DNA from: Pseudomonas sp. GOM6 | Lineage (GTDB): Bacteria; Pseudomonadota; Gammaproteobacteria; Pseudomonadales; Pseudomonadaceae | DNA length: 64,000 nt | Direction of reading: 5' to 3' | NCBI RefSeq assembly: GCF_029537485.1 | Contig: NZ_JARPUS010000003.1 | Location: 186,001-250,000 of the forward strand | Part shown: positions 31,098 to 43,513 of the stretch, one piece after another | How the letters are laid out: every line of letters begins with the position of its first letter | Position numbering within the stretch: position 1 is the first letter of the stretch | Translations under genes and position numbers: made by a program | Notes under the pieces: model-generated | Seen by the model: only the letters and a program-made list of their open reading frames with translations | Database searches by the model: none | What the model was told of the DNA's origin: nothing

Positions 31098-31352
31098 TCA
31101 AGGGCGACTGCCGTTCACTCCCGGGCCAATCAGCGCGGTTTCTGCCTCGATCAGCGCGAAGCGCGGCACTGTTTCACCGTCCAGTTCGACAGTGCCGCAG
31201 AACATTTCCAACGGCCTGACCCAGAGGCCGAAATCACCATACAGGGCTTGATAGACCACCAGCCACTCCTCGGTCTCGGAGTGCTGGGCAACGGCGAACA
31301 CGCGGTACTGCGGCCCCTTGTAGTGACGGTACAAGCCGGGTTGAAGTTGCAT
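31098..31352 (-). CDS. DUF1653 family protein
   Basis: 84 aa. It begins MQLQPGLYRHYKGPQYRVFAVAQHSETEEWLVVYQALYGD, split by the DUF1653 pattern GLYRHYKG…VFAVAQHSETEE…YQALYG. The family is common and uncharacterised. Overall fold suggests a small beta domain. Between topA and fadA on the same strand. Confidence 0.88.
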   Translation of the reverse strand: MQLQPGLYRHYKGPQYRVFAVAQHSETEEWLVVYQALYGDFGLWVRPLEMFCGTVELDGETVPRFALIEAETALIGPGVNGSRP

Positions 31353-31370
31353 GAAGGACTCCTAAAAAGC

Positions 31371-31396
31371 AAAACCGGGGCACAAGGCCCCGGTCT
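31371..31396 (-). terminator. Terminator of fadBA
   Basis: Minus strand: CCGGGG / CCCCGG stem with a 7-nt loop, then TTTTGCTTTTT. It follows the fadA stop by 17 bp. Confidence 0.85.
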
Positions 31397-31412
31397 TCAC
31401 ATCGACTGACGC

Positions 31413-34766
<3,354 letters not shown>

Positions 34767-34931
34767 CAACTGATCTCCACGGTATGGAAGCTGAACGGTA
34801 CACATCGGAGCCAACCGGCCGGGGCCGCTCGTGGCATAGAGCCGTCGAGCATAGTCCCATTCGATCCGACACACCCGCCGACGCGATAATCGGGCTGTAA
34901 AGGCGCTACCTACAGCGGCAGACGCTCAATT

Positions 34932-34945
34932 CATACGCCCGTTTG
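34932..34945 (-). promoter_or_regulatory. Near-match PsrA operator upstream of fadBA
   Basis: CATAC-GCCC-GTTTG at 34932–34945 differs from the PsrA consensus CAAAC-N4-GTTTG at one position. PsrA is known to regulate the fadBA5 operon in P. aeruginosa, so a site is expected here. It lies 166 bp before the fadB start. A TTGACA (minus strand, 34983–34988) with 17-bp spacing to GAATGT could be the promoter just upstream. Confidence 0.5.
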
Positions 34946-34995
34946 ATTTGGGTGGGCGTACATTCAGTGAAAACCGGGCAATTGTCAATTGCCCG
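34934..34995. repeat. Two inverted repeats in the fadB upstream region
   Basis: The 340-bp gap between fadB and the next gene holds TACGCCC (34934–34940) / GGGCGTA (34954–34960) and a perfect 10+10 palindrome CGGGCAATTG-T-CAATTGCCCG (34975–34995). The second contains a TTGACA on the minus strand and is followed there by GGTTTTC, so it could be an operator or the terminator of the gene upstream. The remainder of the gap shows nothing clear. Confidence 0.6.
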
Positions 34996-35106
34996 TCACA
35001 GGCGCCTCCCGTGAGAGCAGCGTCACCAAATGACCATGAATGGCATTTCATTCATAAAACAATGAAGAACGCAGCCCCAGAGCGGCTTGCAAGCGTAGCG
35101 CCGCTA

Positions 35107-35544
35107 TTAGGCCACCGCCGCCAGAAACTCGGCGACTCGCTGCAATTCAGCCTCTTCGCCGCGCTCCCCCCAGTACAGCGCCACCATTTGCGGTCCAGCC
35201 TCGACCTTGTAGACATCCACCGGCAAACGCTGCAGCTTCTCCAGCAACCCCGCATCGACGCATGGCTCGCGCCATTGATTGCACCATTGCCCAGGCGCTG
35301 TCTGCCAATAACTCCAGGTGTCGCTAACGCCGCGTCGCCGGCCACGGTGGTATTGCGCGCAACTGGCTGGCGGATGACCTTCAAACCAGTGCGGCCAGTC
35401 CTGCTGGCTAAGTTGCATACCCAAGCCCAAACGACGAGCCGCCAGGCGCAGCGCCATCTGCCCGCGCTGACGCGGCGAAGGACGCAACCAAACCAGCGGA
35501 CTGAGCGCCGCCCCGATCAGCAAAAGCACTACCCACCACGTCAT
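35107..35544 (-). CDS. Membrane-anchored conserved hypothetical protein
   Basis: 145 aa from ATG 35544 (MTWWVVLLLIGAALSPLVWL), with one N-terminal membrane helix (about 2–20). A basic stretch (RPSPRQRGQMALRLAARR) precedes a soluble C-terminal domain with several Trp and Cys. No family is recognised. Upstream ATGs would add residues without similarity, and the ribosome site is weak, so the start is uncertain. Divergent from the uspA-like gene. Confidence 0.65.
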   Translation of the reverse strand: MTWWVVLLLIGAALSPLVWLRPSPRQRGQMALRLAARRLGLGMQLSQQDWPHWFEGHPPASCAQYHRGRRRGVSDTWSYWQTAPGQWCNQWREPCVDAGLLEKLQRLPVDVYKVEAGPQMVALYWGERGEEAELQRVAEFLAAVA

Positions 35545-35628
35545 ATCTGCCACTTGAAAACTAAAGCCTGTGTTATGAAGAGGGCGACGCCATACTGCAA
35601 GCATGCCCATTCAATGGAGGAAACCTCG

Positions 35629-36072
35629 ATGCCTTACCAGCACATCCTGATTGCCGTCGACCTCACCGACGAGTGCCATCCCGTGGTAGAGCGCGCCCTG
35701 GCCATCGCCGCCAGCAGGGGCGCCAAGACCTCCCTGGTGCACATCGTCGAGCCCATGGCCATGGCCTTCGGTGGCGACGTACCGATGGACCTGTCCATGC
35801 TCCAGCAGCAGCAATTCGACCAGGCCCGCGAGCGGCTGGACAGCTTTGCCGGCAAATACCCGCAACTCGGCAGCGAACAGCGCCACCTTGCCTACGGTCA
35901 GCCTCGCCAGGAAATCCATCGTCTGGCCGATGAACAGGGCTGCGACCTGATCGTGGTCGGCAGCCATGGCCGCCACGGCTTAGCCCTGTTGCTTGGCTCC
36001 ACCGCCAATGACCTGTTGCACGGCGCCCCCTGCGACGTCCTGGCCGTACGCCTGAAGAAGCCCAAGGACTAG
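35629..36072 (+). CDS. Universal stress protein (UspA family)
   Basis: 147 aa from ATG 35629 (MPYQHILIAVDLTDE), with GGAGG eight bases upstream. The family nucleotide-binding end is GSHGRHGLALLLGSTANDLLHGAPCDVLAVR. The G-x2-G-x9-G(S/T) pattern suggests ATP binding. Role: stress survival, partner unknown. The PA3017 position in P. aeruginosa corresponds. Confidence 0.92.
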   Translation: MPYQHILIAVDLTDECHPVVERALAIAASRGAKTSLVHIVEPMAMAFGGDVPMDLSMLQQQQFDQARERLDSFAGKYPQLGSEQRHLAYGQPRQEIHRLADEQGCDLIVVGSHGRHGLALLLGSTANDLLHGAPCDVLAVRLKKPKD

Positions 36073-36076
36073 CGCG

Positions 36077-36763
36077 CTAGTCCTGAGTCTCGCCCGCGCT
36101 CATCACCAGCGGGCGAATCTTCTGCAACTGGGTTTCCAGCGACACCGTCATGCTCGACGACATGGAAAAGAAGGTGAGGAAGGCCTTGAGGTTGGAGTCC
36201 CCCTCACAAACATCGAGGATGCGCTGCCAGAACGCCTGATTGACCAGTTGCAACTGCTGGAACTGCTTGACCAGCCCCTTCAGCTCCCAGTCGGCCCGAC
36301 GGCCTTCGCGGAAATGGAAATACTGCCGCGCCAGATAGAGAGAAATGGTGCGCAGGATGAACTCCTGACTACTGGCAAAAGGCAGATGGTTGTGGGCCAT
36401 CGGCTTGAGGCGCGCCAGCACCGGACAGGCACTGGTGGCCATAATCACGCCCAGCAACGAGCGCAGCCCCTCTTCCAGGCCCACCAGCTTGCTGTACTCG
36501 CGCTCCGGAGTACGCACCCAGACCTGAGCCTTCTTGAAGGCCGGTAAGCCCTGAAAGTCTTCGATGACCCGGTGCAGATCAACCGCTGCCGGACATCGAC
36601 TGAATTGATCCCGACTCAGCGGGCAATTGCTGCACTGATGATGTTCCAGGCGCGTCCATTTGGGCGCAGCCTCGGCACTCTGGGCATCGTACTGACGGTC
36701 CAGCTCGATCCTGTAGCTGAACTGATGGTTGTCATCCAGCGTGACGCGGTACTCAATCGCCAT
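36077..36763 (-). CDS. Conserved hypothetical protein with Cys-rich motif
   Basis: 228 aa from ATG 36763 (MAIEYRVTLDDNHQFSYRIEL), with GGAG six bases upstream. A cysteine/histidine cluster (HHQCSNCPLSRDQFSRC, about residues 45–61) suggests metal binding. The rest is helical. Conserved in pseudomonads, I think as DUF6901, not certain. Convergent with the uspA-like gene at 4 bp, and 20 bp from the ABC-F gene stop. Confidence 0.7.
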   Translation of the reverse strand: MAIEYRVTLDDNHQFSYRIELDRQYDAQSAEAAPKWTRLEHHQCSNCPLSRDQFSRCPAAVDLHRVIEDFQGLPAFKKAQVWVRTPEREYSKLVGLEEGLRSLLGVIMATSACPVLARLKPMAHNHLPFASSQEFILRTISLYLARQYFHFREGRRADWELKGLVKQFQQLQLVNQAFWQRILDVCEGDSNLKAFLTFFSMSSSMTVSLETQLQKIRPLVMSAGETQD

Positions 36764-36783
36764 GCATGTCTCCGACAAGCGTT

Positions 36784-38703
36784 TCAGGCTTCCAATTCGG
36801 CCCAGCGCTCCAGCAACTGGTCCAGTTCCTCTTGCAGGCTTTGCAAGCGCTCCAGCGCAGGCCCGGTGATAGCCACGGCCTGCTGGTAGAACGCCGGATC
36901 GGCGATCTGCGCCTGCAGCTCTGCCAGCTGGGCCTCCAGGGCATCGATCTGCCCAGGAATGGCTTCCAGCTCACGCTGCAGCTTGTAGCTGAGCTTCTTC
37001 TTGTTGGCGGCCGGAGCGTCCTCCACCACCGGGGTAACGGGGGCCGCGGCGGGTGCCACCGCAGCCAGTTCGGCCTTACCCGATTTGCTCTCACCGACGC
37101 CCAGCAGGCGCGGCGAACCACCCTGGCGCAGCCAGTCCTGATAACCGCCGACGTACTCGCGAACCCGCCCCTCGCCTTCGAAAACCAGGGTGCTGGTCAC
37201 CACGTTGTCGAGGAAGGCCCGGTCGTGGCTGACCATCAGTACGGTGCCCGGGAAATTCAGTAGAACCTCTTCCAACAACTCCAGGGTTTCCACATCCAGA
37301 TCATTGGTCGGTTCGTCCAGCACCAGCAAGTTGGCGGGCTTGCTGAACAACTTGGCCAGCAACAAGCGCGCGCGCTCACCACCGGACAGCGCCTTGACCG
37401 GCGTACGCGCACGCTGCGGGCTGAACAGGAAGTCTCCAAGGTAACTCAGCACATGGCGGCTCTGACCGTCGATGCTGATGAAGTCGCGACCTTCGGCGAG
37501 GTTGTCTATCACAGTCTTTTCAGGGTCCAACTGATGGCGTAGCTGATCGAAATAAGCCACTTCGATCTTGGTCCCTGCCACTATCGTGCCACTAGTCGGA
37601 TTCAGGTCGCCCAGCAACAGTTTCAGCAGCGTGGTCTTGCCGGTTCCGTTGGCCCCGAGCAGACCGATGCGGTCGCCGCGCTGCAGCACCATGGAGAAGT
37701 CGTGTACCAGCGCGGCTCCCCCTGGGTGCGCAAAACTGACATTTTCCGCCACTATCACCTGCTTGCCGGACTTCTCCGCCGCGTCCAGCTGGATGCTCGC
37801 CTTACCCTGACGCTCGCGCCGCTCGCTGCGCTCCTGGCGCATGGCCTTGAGCGCACGCACACGGCCCTCGTTACGGGTACGGCGAGCCTTGATGCCCTGG
37901 CGAATCCACACTTCTTCCTGGGCCAGACGCTTGTCGAACAGCGCATTGGCAGTCTCTTCGGCTGCCAGTTGCTGCTCCTTGTGCACCAGGAAGCTGGCGT
38001 AATCGCCGTTCCAGTCGATCAGCCCGCCGCGATCCAACTCGAGGATGCGCGTGGCCAGGTTCTGCAGGAAGGAACGGTCGTGGGTGATGAACAGTACGGC
38101 GCCGCCAAAATCCTTCAGCGCCTCTTCCAGCCAGGCGATGGCGCCGATATCAAGGTGGTTGGTTGGCTCGTCCAGCAGCAGTAAATCGGGTTCGGAAACC
38201 AGCGCCTGGGCCAGCAACACACGGCGGCGCCAGCCACCGGACAGCTCGGCCAGGGTCTTGTCGGCCGGCAGCTGCAGACGACTCAGGGTGCTTTCCACCA
38301 GCTGCTGCAGGCGCCAGCCATCCTTTGCCTCCAGCTCCTGCTGAACATGCATGAGCTGATTGAGGTCATCATCGCTGTGGATGTGCTGACTGAGATGGTG
38401 ATAGCGAGCCAGCAACTCACCAACGCCTGCCAGTCCCTCGGCGACCACATCGAATACAGTCCGTTCGTCGGCACGCGGTAATTCCTGCGGCAACTCACCA
38501 ATTTTCAGCGCCGGCGCACGCCAGATCTCGCCGTCATCGGGCATCTGCTCGCCCTTGACCAGGCGCAGCATGCTCGACTTGCCCGTGCCATTGCGCCCGA
38601 TGATGCACACCCGTTCGCCGCGAGCAATTTGCCAGGACACGCGGTCCAGCAGCGGCATGGCACCGTAGGCCAGGGATACATCGGCGAACTTGAGCAGGGT
38701 CAT
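36784..38703 (-). CDS. uup: ABC-F ATPase, Uup-like
   Basis: 639 aa from ATG 38703 (MTLLKFADVSLAYG), with AGGTG six bases upstream. Two ABC domains: Walker A GRNGTGKSSM and GANGTGKTTL; Walker B LLLLDEPTNHLD and LLVLDEPTNDLD. A linker and a C-terminal coiled coil of about 75 residues (KKLSYKLQRELEAIPGQ onwards) match Uup, a ribosome- or DNA-associated protein that affects transposon excision. No transmembrane part. Other ABC-F subtypes are possible but the coiled coil favours Uup. Confidence 0.9.
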   Translation of the reverse strand: MTLLKFADVSLAYGAMPLLDRVSWQIARGERVCIIGRNGTGKSSMLRLVKGEQMPDDGEIWRAPALKIGELPQELPRADERTVFDVVAEGLAGVGELLARYHHLSQHIHSDDDLNQLMHVQQELEAKDGWRLQQLVESTLSRLQLPADKTLAELSGGWRRRVLLAQALVSEPDLLLLDEPTNHLDIGAIAWLEEALKDFGGAVLFITHDRSFLQNLATRILELDRGGLIDWNGDYASFLVHKEQQLAAEETANALFDKRLAQEEVWIRQGIKARRTRNEGRVRALKAMRQERSERRERQGKASIQLDAAEKSGKQVIVAENVSFAHPGGAALVHDFSMVLQRGDRIGLLGANGTGKTTLLKLLLGDLNPTSGTIVAGTKIEVAYFDQLRHQLDPEKTVIDNLAEGRDFISIDGQSRHVLSYLGDFLFSPQRARTPVKALSGGERARLLLAKLFSKPANLLVLDEPTNDLDVETLELLEEVLLNFPGTVLMVSHDRAFLDNVVTSTLVFEGEGRVREYVGGYQDWLRQGGSPRLLGVGESKSGKAELAAVAPAAAPVTPVVEDAPAANKKKLSYKLQRELEAIPGQIDALEAQLAELQAQIADPAFYQQAVAITGPALERLQSLQEELDQLLERWAELEA

Positions 38704-38867
38704 GGGAAACACCTTGAAAAACGGGGCGCGCATTCTAACCGAGTTACGGGGCTACCATACTGGCCTCTGCCCATCATCAATGGCGGGTTTTTCCGGCCTG
38801 GCCCAACAAGCTAAGCTAGGCCCATTGGAAGCACCCCGCTTCGATTAGCTCTCATCACGGATGTGTC

Positions 38868-40796
38868 ATGCGCCGCCCTCTGCTCTATCTGCTGTCCTCG
38901 CTCGTCACCTGTTCCCTCGCCCTGGCCAACGCCCACGCTGCGAACCTGGCCCAGCAACGCCAGATGTATGACCAGGCCAAGCGAGCCCTGGCCAAGGGTG
39001 ACAGCGGTCCCTACCGGCAGTACGCCAGCGCCCTGCGCGACTATCCACTGGAGCCTTATCTAGCCTACGACGAGCTGACCGCACGCCTGAAGTCTGCCAG
39101 CAATGACGAGATAGAAGCCTTTCTTACCGAGCACGGCGACCTGCCCCAGGCCGGCTGGATGAAGCTGCGCTGGTTGCGCTGGCTGGCCGAGCGCGGCGAA
39201 TGGCAAACCTTCGCCAACCATTACGACCCGCAACTCAACTTCACCGAACTGGATTGCCTGTACGGCCAGTACCTGTACCGACACAACATGAAAGCCGAGG
39301 CACGGGCCGCCGCGGAAAAGCTCTGGCTGGTGGGCAAGTCACAGCCTGAGGCCTGCGATGCCCTGTTCAGCACCTGGCGCAGCGACGGACAACTGACCGA
39401 GGAGCTGCGTTGGAAGCGCGCCAAACTGGCGGCAGAAAACCGCAACTACGGATTGGCCAGCTACTTGGTCAAGGGCCTGCCGACCCTCGACATGCAGGGC
39501 AAGATGCTGCTGGAGGCCGCGCAGAAGCCCCAGGTCATGAGCCAGACCGCCCGCTTCGTCCCCGCCGACCGGCATATGGCAGACGCCGCCGGCCTCGGCC
39601 TGCGCCGCCTGGCGCGCCAGGACCCGGAAAAGGCGCTGAGTCTGCTCGACGTTTACGCCCGCAAGCTGCCCTTCTCAGCCGAGGAAAAAGTCGCCATCGC
39701 CCGTGAGGTCGGCCTGACCCTGGCCAAGCGCTTCGACGTACGCGCCCTGCAGGTCATGGCTCAGTACGATCCGGAGCTGCGCGACAACACCGTCTCCGAA
39801 TGGCATGCCCGCCTGCTACTTCGCCATGGCCGCTGGGACGAGGCTTATCAGCTGACCAGTCGCATGCCGGCAGACCTGGCCACCACCAGCCGCTGGCGCT
39901 ACTGGCATGCGCGCAGCCTGCAACTGGCCAAGCCGCAGGATCAGCAGGCTGCGGCCCTCTACCAGCAACTGGCCAAGGAACGCGACTTCTATGGCTTTCT
40001 CGCCGCCGATCGGGTAAAGGCCCCCTACAGTCTCAACCACAAGCCAATGGCCATCGCCCCGCAGGTGATGCAGAAAGTTCGCAATACGGCTGGAATCCGA
40101 CGTGCCCTGGAGTTCCATGACCGCGGCCAGATCGTCGACGGGCGCCGCGAGTGGTACCACGTCAGTCGCCTTTTCAGTACCGAGGAACTGGTGGCTCAGG
40201 CCAAGCTGGCCTACGACAAGCAATGGTACTTCCCGGCCATCCGCACTATCAGCCAGGCCAAATACTGGGATGACCTGGATATCCGCTTCCCCATGCCCTA
40301 CAAGAACAGCCTGATCAGCCAGGCCAAGCTGCGCGGCCTGCATTCGAGCTGGGTGTTTGCCATCACCCGCCAGGAAAGCGCCTTCATGGCCGACGCCCGT
40401 TCGCCGGTCGGCGCCATGGGGCTTATGCAACTGATGCCGGCTACCGCCAAGGAAACCGCACGCAAGTTCAGTATCCCCTTGAGCAACCCACAGCAGGCTC
40501 TGGTACCGGACAAGAACATCCAGCTCGGCGCGGCCTACCTGAGCCAGGTACACGGCCAGTTCAACGGCAACCGTGTGCTGGCTTCGGCTGCCTACAACGC
40601 AGGGCCTGGTCGCGTGCGCCAATGGCTACGGGGAGCAGACCACCTGTCATTCGATGTCTGGGTAGAAAACATTCCGTTCGACGAAACCCGCCAATACGTA
40701 CAGAACGTTCTCGCCTACGCAGTGATCTACGGCCAGAAACTGGGCTCACCTACACCCCTGGTGGACTGGCACGAGCGCTTCTTTGACGATCAGTGA
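38868..40796 (+). CDS. slt: Soluble lytic murein transglycosylase (Slt70-type)
   Basis: 642 aa with a signal peptide (MRRPLLYLLSSLVTCSLALANAHA). A long helical superhelical domain (about 25–450) precedes the C-terminal lytic transglycosylase domain with catalytic Glu503 in ITRQESAF, then SPVGAMGLMQLMPATA. It cleaves glycan strands in the periplasm and makes 1,6-anhydro products, the input for NagZ recycling. Confidence 0.96.
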   Translation: MRRPLLYLLSSLVTCSLALANAHAANLAQQRQMYDQAKRALAKGDSGPYRQYASALRDYPLEPYLAYDELTARLKSASNDEIEAFLTEHGDLPQAGWMKLRWLRWLAERGEWQTFANHYDPQLNFTELDCLYGQYLYRHNMKAEARAAAEKLWLVGKSQPEACDALFSTWRSDGQLTEELRWKRAKLAAENRNYGLASYLVKGLPTLDMQGKMLLEAAQKPQVMSQTARFVPADRHMADAAGLGLRRLARQDPEKALSLLDVYARKLPFSAEEKVAIAREVGLTLAKRFDVRALQVMAQYDPELRDNTVSEWHARLLLRHGRWDEAYQLTSRMPADLATTSRWRYWHARSLQLAKPQDQQAAALYQQLAKERDFYGFLAADRVKAPYSLNHKPMAIAPQVMQKVRNTAGIRRALEFHDRGQIVDGRREWYHVSRLFSTEELVAQAKLAYDKQWYFPAIRTISQAKYWDDLDIRFPMPYKNSLISQAKLRGLHSSWVFAITRQESAFMADARSPVGAMGLMQLMPATAKETARKFSIPLSNPQQALVPDKNIQLGAAYLSQVHGQFNGNRVLASAAYNAGPGRVRQWLRGADHLSFDVWVENIPFDETRQYVQNVLAYAVIYGQKLGSPTPLVDWHERFFDDQ

Positions 40797-40800
40797 ACAC

Positions 40801-40829
40801 AAAAAGGGCGCCTTCGGCGCCCTTTTCAT
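40801..40829. terminator. Bidirectional terminator between slt and MOSC gene
   Basis: Stem AAAAGGGCGCC / GGCGCCCTTTT with a TTC loop. T-runs are on both strands, so it serves the two convergent genes. Confidence 0.88.
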
Positions 40830-40877
40830 TTCATGCGCGGCCTGCATGCGAAGCCATGCCTGCTGATGAGGTTAAAC

Positions 40878-41681
40878 CTACTCCAGCACTTCCACCGGCA
40901 TACCGACACGCAACTCACCGACGCCACGCGGCAACAGGTTCTGGCCAAAGTACACCTGCCCTTCGCGCTCGCGATAGGTCTTCAAGGTGGCCAGCGGCTC
41001 GCGGTCGGCACTACGCTCGCCGGTGTGCGGATCAAGGGTAGTGACGATGCAGCGACTGCAGCCCTTGGCCACCTTGAACTCTATCCCGCCAATACAGATG
41101 CGTTTCCAGCGGTCTTCGGCATAGGGTTCAGCACCCGCAATCACAAGGTTGGGACGAAAGCGCAGCATCTCCAGCGAGCGCCCCACACGTGCAGACAGAT
41201 CATCCAGGGAACCCTGCCCGATCAGCAGCAGCGGAAAACCATCGGCAAAGCCGACCTTTTCCCCCGGTTCGGCGTAGCCGGTATCGACCTGGCGCGCCCG
41301 GCTCTGCGGCACCTGCACCAGACGGCACGGGCGCCCGAGAAAAGCACTGAACCAGGCAGCGGCAGCATCCCCGGCATCCGGCACCCTCAAGCTGTCACTC
41401 CAGACGATGACGCCACGCAGCGCGGCATCGGGATCAGGCAGCGCCACCTCGATGCTGTCGTAGCCTGGGGCACTCAGGCGCAAACCACCCTCGCCGTTGT
41501 AACGTGCCTCGATACGCCCCATCTGCGGCAGTAAACGCTGGGTCAGGAAGCGGCCACTGCTCTCGTCCACCAACATCCAGCGGCGATCGCCCTGCAAGCC
41601 CAGAGAGTCGACTGGTGCGCTCTGCAGACTCTCGTAGCGCGCGGACTTCAACGGGTAACGATATAGGGCAGAAAGCTGCAT
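40878..41681 (-). CDS. MOSC domain protein (YcbX-like)
   Basis: 267 aa from ATG 41681 (MQLSALYRYPLKSARYESL), with AGAGGA four bases upstream. The N-terminal beta-barrel (MOSC-N: YPLKS, GDRRWMLVDE) precedes a MOSC domain with Cys in CSRCIVTTLDPHTGERS, the molybdenum-cofactor-binding cysteine. YcbX relatives detoxify N-hydroxylated bases using Moco. The moe/moa/mob genes lie 10 kb away. Confidence 0.88.
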   Translation of the reverse strand: MQLSALYRYPLKSARYESLQSAPVDSLGLQGDRRWMLVDESSGRFLTQRLLPQMGRIEARYNGEGGLRLSAPGYDSIEVALPDPDAALRGVIVWSDSLRVPDAGDAAAAWFSAFLGRPCRLVQVPQSRARQVDTGYAEPGEKVGFADGFPLLLIGQGSLDDLSARVGRSLEMLRFRPNLVIAGAEPYAEDRWKRICIGGIEFKVAKGCSRCIVTTLDPHTGERSADREPLATLKTYREREGQVYFGQNLLPRGVGELRVGMPVEVLE

Positions 41682-41806
41682 GAAATCCTCTGTAGACAGA
41701 AAGTATGAGCCGATCATTAGCACTTTCGAGCGACGTGACCGTGTTCACGATATTGCTAGATTGAGCGACAAATAAGTTCAAATAAAAAACAAGTCCGGTG
41801 TACCCC

Positions 41807-43498
41807 ATGCAAGACATCCAGTCCACTGCTACGCCCTTTCAAGCCACCCGCCTCTCACTCCCCACCCCCGTCTATCTGCTTCTTATATGTCAGGCCATAC
41901 TGCTCGCCGCCGTGCTAATCCAGGCTGACAACAGCCTGCGTCTGGTTGCCGGGCTTCTGGCCCTGCCACTCCTGTTACTGACCTGGCAGCTGGGCAAGGG
42001 GACCCAGCGCAATCCGCTGGCCACGCGCCTCGACGCCATCAACGGCAAGCTGATCGATCTCACCGAAAGTGCGGCCGAGGACGACCTGGAAGGCAGCACC
42101 CACCTGCAAAAACTGACGGCACGCCTGCGCGACAGCATCACCAGCCTGCAGCACAGTAGCCTGCAGATCGCCCTGACCTCTGCAGCAACCCGTCTGCAAT
42201 CCGAACAGGCCGCCAAGGAAGCCGGCGAACAGCAGAGCCTGTCCGAGCTGATTTTCCATGCCAGCGAGCAGACCAGCGCAGCACTGCAGGATATTTCCGC
42301 CCGCGCCGGCGGCATCACCGAGATGAACAGCCGCAATCTGGACATGGCACATCAGTCGCAGCAGCAGCTGGGCGAGGCACGCCAGCAGATGCAGGACGTC
42401 AATCAGACCATGGACGGCTTCCGCCACAACATCGAGGCCCTCAGCGCAACCACCGGCAAGGTGCGCGAAATCCTGGTCACCGTGCAGGACTTCTCCACCC
42501 AGACCAATATGCTGGCGCTCAACGCCGCTATCGAAGCGGCCCGTGCAGGTGAAGCCGGGCGTGGCTTTGCCGTGGTGGCCGACGAGGTACGCAACCTGTC
42601 GCAGAAGGTCGGAAGTGCCGCTCAGCAAATTGGCGTTCTCATGGAGGAAATGACCAATGCGATGGCCGGCGCAGATGCCCAGACCCTGCGCATGATCGAG
42701 CAGAGCGCCTCTACCAGCGTCGTGGTCAACACCGCTACCGAACAGTTCGAGCTGATGGTCAATGACTTCCAGCAGGCCAATGACGACCTGCTGATGGTCA
42801 GCAGTGCCCTGGAGGAGCTCAACGCCACCAACCAGGAAACCCACCAGCACAGCAGCCGTATCCGCGAACTCAGCCTGGGCATTGGCCAGCGCATGCAACA
42901 AAACTTCGCCCAGGCCGATACATTGCGCGACAACACCAACCAACTGGTGCAGCAGCTGTGCAACTTCCGACTGGGCAGCGGTCGCCTGGAAGCCATCACC
43001 GACATGCTGTTCCAGCGCCGCAATGTGATTGAGGCGCACCTGGAGGAACTGAAGGCCTCCGGTGTCGACCTGTTCGATCAGAACTATCGAGCCATTCCCA
43101 ACACCAACCCGCAGAAACATGATGTCAGCTGGGTCGAGCCCTACCGCAAGCGTATCCAACCATTGCTCGATGAATGGGATCAGGGCGGTAAGGATGGCGT
43201 GCTCTATCTGGTGCCGATGACCGAGCGCGGCTACCTGCCGGCTGCACGTAGCACAGCGTCACAGCCGCCGACCGGCAACCCGCAGATCGATGCCGCCAAG
43301 AGCATGCATCAGCGTTTCATTCCGGTGACGGAAAGCGAAGCGAACAGTGTGCGCCAGTGCCAGCACCTGAGCATGGGAACCTTCGTCATCCCCGGCACCA
43401 GCACTATCGTTTTCGTGATTTACACCCCGGTGCACGTCGGCGGCCGCCGCTGGGGCACCATCAGCGCAGGCATCGTGCCCGCCGCACTCGGCATCTGA
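41807..43498 (+). CDS. Methyl-accepting chemotaxis protein with C-terminal cytoplasmic sensor
   Basis: 563 aa. Two close membrane helices (about 22–40 and 45–60) with almost no periplasmic loop and no clear HAMP domain. The MCP signalling hairpin has its tip at about residue 234 ([20 protein letters not shown]). A C-terminal domain of about 170 residues (from FRLGSG about 386) has [12 protein letters not shown] and [16 protein letters not shown], resembling the family NYRPIPGTNP… / GYLPTHN…SQP. The His-Asn pair of that family is replaced here by Ala-Ala. Next to cheV on the opposite strand. The start could also be GTG 41798. Confidence 0.85.
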   Translation: MQDIQSTATPFQATRLSLPTPVYLLLICQAILLAAVLIQADNSLRLVAGLLALPLLLLTWQLGKGTQRNPLATRLDAINGKLIDLTESAAEDDLEGSTHLQKLTARLRDSITSLQHSSLQIALTSAATRLQSEQAAKEAGEQQSLSELIFHASEQTSAALQDISARAGGITEMNSRNLDMAHQSQQQLGEARQQMQDVNQTMDGFRHNIEALSATTGKVREILVTVQDFSTQTNMLALNAAIEAARAGEAGRGFAVVADEVRNLSQKVGSAAQQIGVLMEEMTNAMAGADAQTLRMIEQSASTSVVVNTATEQFELMVNDFQQANDDLLMVSSALEELNATNQETHQHSSRIRELSLGIGQRMQQNFAQADTLRDNTNQLVQQLCNFRLGSGRLEAITDMLFQRRNVIEAHLEELKASGVDLFDQNYRAIPNTNPQKHDVSWVEPYRKRIQPLLDEWDQGGKDGVLYLVPMTERGYLPAARSTASQPPTGNPQIDAAKSMHQRFIPVTESEANSVRQCQHLSMGTFVIPGTSTIVFVIYTPVHVGGRRWGTISAGIVPAALGI

Positions 43499-43513
43499 GA
43501 GCCGCCGCGACGT

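Noticed and set aside
41700..41806. FliA (sigma-28) promoter before the chemoreceptor gene
   Set aside because: A GCCGAT is present at 41708, but no TAAA element at the right spacing.
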